Assembly: GCA_964017195.1 (NCBI GenBank)
Contig: OZ024900.1
Location: forward strand, 32,566,641 to 32,630,640
Direction: 5' to 3'
Length of the DNA stretch: 64,000 nt
Source of the DNA: Siderastrea radians
Lineage: Eukaryota > Cnidaria > Anthozoa > Scleractinia > Rhizangiidae
The notes beneath the pieces were generated by a model. That model was not told the origin of the DNA, did no database searches, and saw only the letters and a list, made by a program, of their open reading frames with translations. Position numbers and translations under genes: made by a program. This document shows positions 57,119 through 64,000 of this stretch, piece by piece; within the stretch, counting starts at the first letter, position 1, and each line of letters begins with the position of its first letter.

Positions 57119-57830
57119 AAAACAGTTACGACGTGTGGTTTGCTGAGAAATAGTCTTTCTTCTGGAGTCATTACACTGTCCAGTTTAAGCAAAAAAAGTA
57201 ATCTAATCTGCCATGTTTTGTAAACTCAAGTGGTCAGTGTTTGAAAGTGTTTTTCGCAAATCTTTTTACATCTCATTATTTCATATATTTTCGCTTTCAA
57301 CGTGATTAATTTTTATTTTTTTATTTATTATTTTCATTACATTTGCTTTACGGACAGAGCGAAACGTACAATTTGTGGCGGTCCATATTTGTCAACACTC
57401 ACTCACTAATGTGAAACGTTTGGTCTAACCTGTTCCAGGCTCTCAGTAGGAACGGTGAAATTAGAACGAGACTGGGAACGTGAAAATTAGACACAAGGGA
57501 TCTACCCATTATCCCTCCTCAGCCCTCGCAAGTTTTATTTTCGCCTCCGCTTTCTTTAATTCTTTAATATTGACCGTTCCTATTATCTTGGGGCCAGGAA
57601 CAGGCTGCGTGCCGTCCATCCGTCCACGTTAGTTCAGGATAGAGTTGGACACGGGTTAACTGAACGCTCACATTCGGCAGTAAATCGGTCAATACGGGAT
57701 ACTACAGCGTAATAAGGCATTTTGCGCGTTCACCTGTCCTTATATGGGTAAGATGCCCCATGTAATATTATCGACGAGTGGTACTTCCCAACTGTTGGTG
57801 CTATTTATCACACTTCTCGTGCAGTACAAG
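57119..57830. other. Repeats shared with 20.4-21.05 kb, no gene
   Basis: ACGGACAGAGCGAAACGTACA and the following CAACACTCACTCACTA segment match 20.56-20.62 kb, and the AGGAACGGTGAAA to GACCGTTCCTA segment matches 20.75-20.88 kb. That segment looks like a small MITE with GAACGGT/ACCGTTC ends. Confidence 0.6.
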
Positions 57831-58500
57831 ATTGCTCTACCTTTTGAGTCTGCGGACAGAATCCTAAAGTGAAAGTTTCTGAGCAGCGGAGTATTCTGTT
57901 GTATTGTTTATACCTGCAATGCAGGCGTTTTCTGGGGACGCACGAGTGCCAAAACGTCGGTTGATCCCCACCCCTCGGTTGATTTTTCTACTCTCCCCAA
58001 TCTTCCTCTTCATTTAAAATCCAAGATGGCGACGAAATACGCCTACATTGCAGGCTATATCGTTTATTATGTTGCATTAGTTGATTCTGTCCTTTAGACT
58101 GCCGTTGAAATCTTAAATTTTGACCGTTTAAACAAAAAGCATTTTTAAAAGAATTAGTTTCCTGTGGTGCTGTTTGTTATCCTGCAGAGGGTGGTTACAA
58201 GTTTTGAGTCTGAGGACGAAATACTGAAGTTTGACCACTAAATGGAAGATATTGAGCATGACTTTCGTATGGTGCTGTTCGTTACGCTGCATATCACACT
58301 GAAAAATAATAATGTGGTTGTACGTCTTGAGTCTTAAGGTGAAATTCTGAGCATTACTTTCCTGTGGTGCTGTTTATTATGCTGTACAAGGTGTTTGAGT
58401 CTGTGGATGAAATCCTAAAGTGTGACCATTCAAATGAAAGCTACTGAGCAGTACGTTGCTGTGGTGCTGTTTATTATGCTGCATACGGTGATGAATGGGA
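57831..58500. repeat. 106-bp minisatellite 3' of P9, with inserted MITE
   Basis: Degenerate units with CTGTTTATTATGCTG(T/C)A and GTGACCATTCAAATGAAAGC. A ~140-bp insertion at about 57910-58050 has CCTGCAATGCAGGCG and CGCCTACATTGCAGG ends and splits one unit between GTTTAT words. Confidence 0.8.
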
Positions 58501-58745
58501 ATGAAATCCTTATGATTTTACTGCTACATTCACTACTTAGGTTAACAACATATAAATTACTAGCACCTCTCTGTCATTACTTTCATGTGGTGCTGCTTGT
58601 GTTTGTCATGTTTCCAGTTGGAAAACAAAATTTTGATTTTTTTCGATACTTATTTCAGACGATGGGCTGAATTTCTAAGCCAGACGGTTTATGAACAGAA
58701 TTTGATACCAAATCCCGACAGCGAAATTAAAGTTGATGGACTTCA

Positions 58746-60587
58746 TTACAAAACGACAACAGTTACCTTTTTCGGTATCATGTCGCATCTGTGACGTGCC
58801 GGCATGGCGACGAGTCCTTCTTTGGTCACTATGGCACTAAACACGCTTTGATAGCGATTCATCAACGATTCTATAGAGAGATGAATGCTACGGACAAACT
58901 TGCCGTCTTTGGTGAATATGTAAAGCATTCTTGGGTAGATATATTTTGAAGGATGGGTTTCCTGTAACAAAACGAAAACATGTTCACTGGCATGGTGAGA
59001 AGCTATACAACTAACGTCAGATGGCTTAGAATTTGCACATTTGAACTCAGAGCGGTGGTGTCCCTGTTCACTAAACGAATGAATCCACAGTTCATATCGC
59101 CGGTCTTCCAATACCATTATTCTACCGTCCACTGAGTTAGTAGCAGCGATGCCCCTTACATTCTTCAATGTTCCTAGTCTAAAGCTGTTTAATAAAAGTC
59201 CATTTGTATCGTATACTTGCACCTCTTGCACGTCTGATCTCCTCACCGCCACAAAGACTTTGTTGTTGTCATTCACTGTTATTAGGAAACCAATAGATTG
59301 ATCTTTCAGATTAAACACACGTTGCAGAGTCGCATGCTCATCAAACATTTGTACGGTGGTCATGGTGGTACTCCAATAGCCTGCGTGCAGACTAGTACTC
59401 CAACGACTCCACAAATCGTTCTGTGAACCGGCATTCCAGCAGACCAATATGAAAATGTTATTATCTCGGTCCGTGTCTATATCGTTTATGAACCATTTCA
59501 GGTAACATTTATAATCAGCTTCTGACCACACTCTACCGTCTATGTTGTTTGCCCAAAGCGGAAGACGGTGAGAGTGCAAGTGCTTGCCAGTGCAGTCAAA
59601 TACTTCCAGGTATGGCGCACCTGAAACTCTTTTGCCTGCTATTATGAACTGCCCTTGCGTGTTTGTAGTGATATGACATACGTCTTTCTCCCCTTCTCCC
59701 TCAACCCACAGTTTCAAAATGCAATGTTCCATACCCTCACCTCGTAGTAATTCAGTCACTCTCGTGTCACGCGATGGATCAACTTTCTCTTCTCCACTAT
59801 CAACACAAGGCCAGAGCGAGAGATTGACGTCTCCACCGACCATTTGCGTGACATGGAACATCACTCGATTCACGCGACACACCGACCGAATTAAGTCTTC
59901 ACGTTCAGCCGTGTTAAACCAAGACTTAAAGCCTTGACTAAGCTGTACATTGAAACTTTTCTGGACCGCTGGCAGGGAATGCAGCTCTTCAAGGCACAAT
60001 CTACACGCCGCTAACGCCTCGTCCGGATTGTCTACTTTCTCAAGCAATGTCGCCATAAGACGATATTGCATGGCCAAGATTCGATCAGACGTGCTTAGAG
60101 CCTCATTACAGAAGGCTTCTGTTGCTTTTTGGCGAGCTTGCTTGAATCTGTTTTTCGCGTCTTTAAGCGCTCTCCTGGTCGAAACATCTTGTTCTGGTAC
60201 TTGTAAGCTTTTCATTTCCTCAGCAAGGGAGACTGTTTTCACACTAGCTGCCTGCGGTGATCGTAAGCTTGCGCTTGCCGTGTCAGGATTCTTCTCTTGT
60301 TCCTTTTTTCTCACTGTAATTTTGGCCTCCCCTTCGATGGTTTCCAAGTCCAACACTTTATAGAGGTAGACGAGCCCTTCCTTGAAAAAACTGATACTTG
60401 CCAACAAGTTTGTTCTTGCTAGCCCGTCTAGCTTCGATTTAATGTCATCGATTTCACGAACGATAAAATTACGGAATTGTTCATCTGTTATGTCTCCTTC
60501 CTTCAATTTCTGCGCCGCCAAATTTCGTCCTTTAGCCACCAGCAAACCAATGGTTGCTTTGAAAACAGCCGCTATAATTGAAGACAT
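58746..60587 (-). CDS. P9: intact helical domain/beta-propeller protein (613 aa)
   Basis: Open from the ATG at 60587 (MSSIIAAVFKATIGLL) to a TAA at 58746. The N-terminal domain differs from P4 at about eight of 80 positions. The linker is different (RSPQAASVKT preceded by TASASL). The TPR-like segment AACRLCLEELHSLPAVQ is present. The propeller is longer than in P4 because of two insertions: an EADYKCYLKWF-containing loop, and a segment reading WSTSLHAGYWSTTMTTVQMF where other copies have WSTV.MF. The second contains a 27-bp transposon-footprint-like insertion that keeps the frame. C-terminal blades (IYPRMLYIFTKDGKFVRSIH) resemble the P6/P7 subgroup. The small-gene exon at 61701 lies head to head, ~1.1 kb away. 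Confidence 0.92.
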   Translation of the reverse strand: MSSIIAAVFKATIGLLVAKGRNLAAQKLKEGDITDEQFRNFIVREIDDIKSKLDGLARTNLLASISFFKEGLVYLYKVLDLETIEGEAKITVRKKEQEKNPDTASASLRSPQAASVKTVSLAEEMKSLQVPEQDVSTRRALKDAKNRFKQARQKATEAFCNEALSTSDRILAMQYRLMATLLEKVDNPDEALAACRLCLEELHSLPAVQKSFNVQLSQGFKSWFNTAEREDLIRSVCRVNRVMFHVTQMVGGDVNLSLWPCVDSGEEKVDPSRDTRVTELLRGEGMEHCILKLWVEGEGEKDVCHITTNTQGQFIIAGKRVSGAPYLEVFDCTGKHLHSHRLPLWANNIDGRVWSEADYKCYLKWFINDIDTDRDNNIFILVCWNAGSQNDLWSRWSTSLHAGYWSTTMTTVQMFDEHATLQRVFNLKDQSIGFLITVNDNNKVFVAVRRSDVQEVQVYDTNGLLLNSFRLGTLKNVRGIAATNSVDGRIMVLEDRRYELWIHSFSEQGHHRSEFKCANSKPSDVSCIASHHASEHVFVLLQETHPSKYIYPRMLYIFTKDGKFVRSIHLSIESLMNRYQSVFSAIVTKEGLVAMPARHRCDMIPKKVTVVVL

Positions 60588-60610
60588 GACTGCACTGAAC
60601 AGGACGATGA

Positions 60611-60656
60611 AATGCGCTTTCGTGCACTGAATGAGTTTTACGGAATGGAGTTGAAG
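60611..60656 (-). promoter_or_regulatory. Conserved 5' block of P9
   Basis: Toward the gene it reads CCATTCCGTAAAACTCATTC then AGTGCACGAAAGCGC. It is the most diverged of the three intact copies but keeps the CATTCAGTGCACGAAA core about 40 bases before the ATG. Confidence 0.45.
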
Positions 60657-61695
60657 GGAAAGAATACTTAGAAACCGAAAGTATTTGATTATAAGATTTT
60701 GAAATACAAAACGAGGTCAAAGGGAAAGAGCACTTGGATCTCCGGGGAGAGGGGATGCAGTTCAAAATTTTTGGTGGGGTCGTGCAGTCCGCTTTTTACC
60801 AGTTTTTAGACTAAGATATTCGATTGTCCGTACCGGCCAATTCAGATCTGAACAACACAATTTTGCCCTCTTTTCTTGCCAACATAGCAAAGAAGTTTGA
60901 CGTTTTTCCAGACTGCCAGGTAAAACACAGCCAATTTCAGACTAAAATGGTCTAATTCTTTACCCGTTTTACGACCAAAACGCATCAAAAATTGTACTTT
61001 TTGGGGTGGCACATAACTACACAGTTTATCCAACAGTGACAAGCATCCAATTTCTCCTCACAATGTCACTTTCACCAAAGGCCGGCGAAATGTCTCCCAA
61101 CTAGTATTATAAGTACCTTATTTCAAAAAGACAACAGCGTGTCGGGCTTATAGGGTTTTATAGGGCAGTACCCCCCGGATCGGTTCTATTGTCTAAATAG
61201 CAGAATCTCGTGATCAATATCTAAAAACAATATCTAAAATCAATATCTAAAACCTCAGGAGAAACATTAAAAAGGTTATGACACATGTTGATTTGTAGGA
61301 AGTGAAAATAATCTGCCAGTTGAGGTCAGGGTGGGAACTGTTTTCCGCAATTCATATATCTGATCATTTCATATATTTTGCTTTCATTTTATTTGCTGTA
61401 CAAGCAAGTTTAGTTAGATAAAGGCGATATAAAAGGAGGAAGAGATGAGTTAACATCTACGCAGAAGTCTTAAGGTTATTTGATGTTCATTTTAGAACAA
61501 AGAAGAATCACCAGGTCATATTCACCAGAACTGTAGCTATAGATACAGTCGAACCTCTTGACGTTAAACCAAACCAAACTTGACGGACATTCAGCAATGT
61601 CCCTTTCATTAGCGGTACACAGGTCTTTTTTTCTACATTTTTACGAGCACAGTTCCGTGACGTAAATCTTAAACGAAACTTGTCGTGAGAATGTG
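60657..61695. other. Intergenic region between P9 and its head-to-head partner
   Basis: Homologous to the P4 and P8 upstream flanks (GAAATACAAAACGAGGTCAA, then an R1-type piece at about 61030-61165, then CATATATCTGAT), but without the 415-bp MITE. If both genes are real, this is a shared bidirectional control region. No further coding frame. Confidence 0.55.
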
Positions 61696-61700
61696 TTCGC

Positions 61701-61800
61701 ATGGTGCAGACCTTTGTGCGTCAATTGATTTTTGTTTACCTGGCGTCTGTTTTCGTCCCATCGGTTTCTTCGTCTATTTTTGCCTGGCGTTTTTTTGAAG
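61701..61800 (+). CDS. Small head-to-head gene, copy 4: first exon (signal-peptide-like)
   Basis: The ATG at 61701 encodes MVQTFVRQLIFVYLASVFVP then SVSSSIFAWRFFE and reaches a donor-like GAAG|GTAAAAC at 61800/61801. The start is a basic, hydrophobic signal-peptide- or anchor-like segment. A diverged copy with an equivalent frame exists at 55.98 kb, and the indel between them is a multiple of three, which supports coding. The exon ends in phase 1. The downstream terminal exon at 62787 is best read in phase 0, so at least one intermediate exon is needed, or my pairing is wrong. The product is unknown, presumably membrane or secreted. Confidence 0.45.
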
Positions 61801-61964
61801 GTAAAACAAGCGTTATTTCAACTGTTTATTATTTCCGATTGATTTCCGATTGCAGCGTTAAAGCCCCTTTGGTAGGGTGGAGTGAAGTGCGTCCTGGTAA
61901 CAGGACTCGCCGTAAAACAGTGGGAACGACGTGTACATAAAAGAAAGATATGGTGAACTAAATT

Positions 61965-62040
61965 ACGACTTTTTTCCGAGTCGCCTCTGTTATTAACTGA
62001 ATAAAACATCTTTCTCATATATTCACCAGGCTTAAAATTC
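61965..62040. repeat. SINE family C body fragment
   Basis: CCGAGTCGCCTCTGTTATTA then ACTGAATAAAACATCTTTCTC matches the body of the element at 62.7 kb. It lacks the tRNA-like head. Confidence 0.65.
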
Positions 62041-62095
62041 ACCGTCACATTTATATCATTGCGAATATACCACCTATCAACATTTCAGTCCTAGC

Positions 62096-62102
62096 AACAA
62101 CG

Positions 62103-62133
<31 letters not shown>
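62096..62133. repeat. (CAA)n microsatellite
   Basis: About 38 bases of near-perfect ACA/CAA repeat between unique sequence. Confidence 0.95.
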
Positions 62134-62630
62134 GCCTTGTTTGCATGACTATAAGAAAGTATTACAGTATTGCAAAAGCCACTTAAATTTAATTATTAAC
62201 TTTTTAATTAATTAAAATAACTGAAGAGATTACAACCATTGCTTATTTTCAACCATTCAAAGAGGTAGCCATTGTGATTAGTTTGTCTCTCAGTTCAAAG
62301 CATGACGAGATGAATGAAGTTAATGGAATATTTATAAAATAATCAGTACAATTCATAAGATGTGACAATAAGGTCTCATGTGATAATAGTCGTAGAAATG
62401 GGATTTTAGGTTCTATTTTAGAAAAGAATCTGTCTCTTATCGAAGAATAGCTCGGGCAAACTAGTAAAAAATGAGTTTCATCTTCAATTTTGTTACAATA
62501 TTGCAGAAACTACATAACCTTTCACCACGAGGTATTTTGTCGTATCTACCTGTTTCAATCCGAAGTTTCAATCCTAGCAGTATGCAGGACGTTTGTCACA
62601 TGAACCTAGTTTAATGGCCTTAGCTCCCAC
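62134..62630. other. AT-rich intergenic or intronic DNA
   Basis: No repeat or coding frame that I can support. It lies between the first-exon candidate (61.7 kb) and the terminal exon (62.8 kb), so it is intronic if those belong together. Confidence 0.4.
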
Positions 62631-62635
62631 GAGTC

Positions 62636-62762
62636 TCCTGTAGCTCAGTGGTAGAGCATCTGGACTAGTAACCAGAAGGTCATAGGTTCGACTCCTGTTG
62701 GGAGAACTCGGATGTTTTTCTGAGTCGCCTGTGTCATTAACTGAATAAAACATCTTTCTCAA
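62636..62762 (+). repeat. SINE family C with tRNA-Thr(AGT)-like head
   Basis: TCTCCTGTAGCTCAGTGGTA gives acceptor and D arm, and ATAGGTTCGACTCCTGT a good T arm with box B. The acceptor closes with two wobble pairs. The anticodon stem TCTGG/CCAGA encloses an 8-base loop containing AGT instead of the standard seven, and a SINE body follows (GAGTCGCCTGTGTCATTAA). The minus-strand translation SRTYDLLVTSPDALPLSYRR is a SINE signature. I treat it as SINE, not a functional tRNA. Confidence 0.75.
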
Positions 62763-62786
62763 CTTTTGTACTGTTTGTTGTTTCAG

Positions 62787-62876
62787 ACTGTGAAAACTCT
62801 TCTCATGATGGGCGCACTAACTGGAATGGCCGGACTTGTGACGTTATTGACAACTTTGAGATCGCCAACAAACTGA
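62787..62876 (+). CDS. Small head-to-head gene, copy 4: terminal exon (TM-like)
   Basis: The acceptor TTTGTTGTTTCAG precedes codons for TVKTLLMMGALTGMAGLVTL then LTTLRSPTN and a TGA. The same 30-codon exon with the stop at the same place occurs at 9667 and 26686. Comparing 62787 with 26686 over the core, changes fall on first and third codon positions (third ones almost all silent) and none on second positions. That is strong evidence that this frame is translated. The product ends with one likely membrane helix and a short basic tail. The parent protein is not recognised. Confidence 0.6.
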   Translation, partial: TVKTLLMMGALTGMAGLVTLLTTLRSPTN

Positions 62877-63455
62877 AAAGAAACGTTAACAGGAAGAAGA
62901 GATAGGTTATTTCGTGTAGAGATAGCAAAGTTGTTGTCTAAAATCAATTCATGACGGTCTACACCTCGGAGGTTAGGATTCCAGTAGCCAAATTCATGAA
63001 GCCGAGCTATGGCACAGGTGCTAAGCGAGGATGATTCCCCCCCCCCTCCCCAGGGGAGGATACTCCCATATATGAGCTATATAGGTATGTGCCGCGGAAT
63101 AGGGTATGGTTTTTGAGGTTCTCAGTCCTTCAACAGGATATCCATTTTGCCCCTGTTTTTATCCCGGTGTGATCCTTAGAGACCTTAGATAGGGTTCCTT
63201 TTTTATATTAGCTAAAATTGCACCCCTTTATCCTCTTGGCTTAGTCTAGTACCGTTCTATGTCTAATACTAAACTTCCCATGTTAAGGGGAAAAAAAACG
63301 AACTGGTCATGCAATTTTTAGTAATCGTTTTCCCTTGAATAGGGTGTCATTGTTCGGGTTTGGGCCTTAAAACGGTATCAATTTTCGATTTTCTATCCTG
63401 ACATACTGAATAGTGTCAGGTTTTAAGAACCTTTGCGGTACGTCTATCCTATAGG
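62877..63455. other. 3' side of small gene, no further gene
   Basis: The first ~60 bases (AGGAAGAAGAGATAGGTTATTTCG) match the sequence after the other terminal exons, so it is probably shared 3'UTR. The rest has a C-run at 63038 and no supported ORF. Confidence 0.45.
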
Positions 63456-63690
63456 GGCTCAGTGGTGTAGTGGTTAGCACGTTGGATTTAGATCTTCCCG
63501 TTGTAGCCTTGAGATCATTCCATTCATTTCAAACTTTGCTCATTATTGGCTTTCTCTACCCAGGCGCATAAATTGGTGCCAGAGAAATTTTGCTGGGGCT
63601 AACCATGCGATGGACTAGCATCTCATCTAAGAGGTGTAGAAATACTCCAAATTGCTTCATTCTTAAAAAGCGATGCTACAGGATCCGTCT
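63456..63690 (+). repeat. SINE family A copy
   Basis: GGGGCTCAGTGGTGTAGTGG head, GTTGGATTTAGATCTTCC, then the body CCCAGGCGCATAAATTGGTG through CTAGCATCTCATCTAAG to TTGCTTCATTC. Box B has been lost by a small deletion. Confidence 0.8.
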
Positions 63691-63723
63691 GAATTTAGGA
63701 GAGCTTTGCGAATTATGCTCTAT

Positions 63724-63827
63724 ATAGCCTTCCACGCAGACATTCTTAGGGCTCGTCACGTCACGCAATCCACCCCACGATTAGATTGTGTGACATGACG
63801 TGCCCTAATTTCTGCGTGGGAGGCTAT
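63724..63827. mobile_element. 104-bp palindromic MITE
   Basis: Arms of about 45 bp, ATAGCCTTCCACGCAGACAT and its partner TTTCTGCGTGGGAGGCTAT, are inverted with a few mismatches around a short centre. No coding capacity. Confidence 0.85.
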
Positions 63828-64000
63828 GTAGGTTGCGAAACGGTCTCCTAAGCTAATAGCAACGCATTCTTGTCAGTACATTCTTTAACACCATTCTAGT
63901 GAACTTAAACCATTTATTGTTGTACTTAGCTAAGGTTTGCTTAGATCGTAATGATTACTACTTACAAAAAGTTGAGGTAACTTTCTCAAGTTTTTTCCTA
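63828..64000. other. End of window, segment related to 27.9-28.1 kb
   Basis: CATTCTTGTCAGTACATTCT then AAACCATTTATTGTTGTACTTA resembles 27.96-28.06 kb and 49.86-49.97 kb, so a further duplicate segment probably continues past the window. Confidence 0.5.

Overview
The window looks like nuclear DNA of a metazoan, most likely an anthozoan cnidarian such as a coral or sea anemone. It is AT-rich and crowded with short DNA transposons, fold-back elements, microsatellites and tRNA-derived SINEs. Some SINE translations (for example GGVVVSALDFRS, SRTYDLLVTSPDALPLSYRR) recur, from memory, in cnidarian gene predictions. Genes are sparse, with intron-sized gaps, and there are no bacterial operons. The species cannot be named from the sequence alone.

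The main content is a same-strand (minus) tandem array of one gene family, labelled P1 to P9 here in coordinate order. An intact member is a single uninterrupted reading frame of about 583-613 codons. It encodes an N-terminal helical domain starting MASIVAAVFKATIGLL or similar, a variable linker, a second helical region, and a C-terminal six-bladed-looking beta-propeller of NHL-like repeats. P4 (22.6-24.4 kb), P8 (52.5-54.3 kb) and P9 (58.7-60.6 kb) are intact. P7 (46.2-47.9 kb) is open for 541 codons but has lost its N-terminus. P1, P2, P3, P5 and P6 are broken or partial. No function is established; a receptor or sensor role is only a hypothesis.

The duplicated unit is larger than the gene. 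Several copies carry a conserved block 5' of the ATG. Several have a 106-bp-period minisatellite just beyond the 3' end. On the opposite strand, head to head, a small gene model recurs: a signal-peptide-like first exon (61.70-61.80 kb, relic at 55.98 kb) and a terminal exon encoding a conserved membrane-spanning-like tail (9.67, 26.69 and 62.79 kb).

Layout: 0-5.5 kb P1 fragment and repeat block L; 6.0-8.4 kb internally deleted hAT transposon with an exact 8-bp target duplication; 9-12.4 kb small-gene exon, SINEs, minisatellite and P2; 14.7-18.9 kb P3 and repeat block L; 19-22.4 kb inverted repeats, minisatellite and a TA-flanked element; 22.6-27.1 kb P4 unit; 27.2-30.5 kb a segment shared with 49.1-51.5 kb, then P5; 32.1-34.2 kb second decayed hAT; 35.5-37.3 kb P6; 39.4-45.2 kb repeat block L hosting a Mutator-like element with about 470-bp inverted ends, a 9-bp target duplication and an internal ORF with a ubiquitin-interacting-like motif; 46.2-47.9 kb P7; 49.1-56 kb P8 unit; 56.5-57.1 kb GGGACTAGTC-rich element; 57.8-62.9 kb P9 and its head-to-head partner; 63-64 kb SINE and MITE remnants.

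Transposon insertions mark the history of the array. P4 and P8 share a 415-bp element absent from the matching P9 flank. P9 carries an in-frame 27-bp insertion that looks like a transposon footprint. P3 ends at a MITE. P5 contains an inverted scrap of another copy's 3' end.
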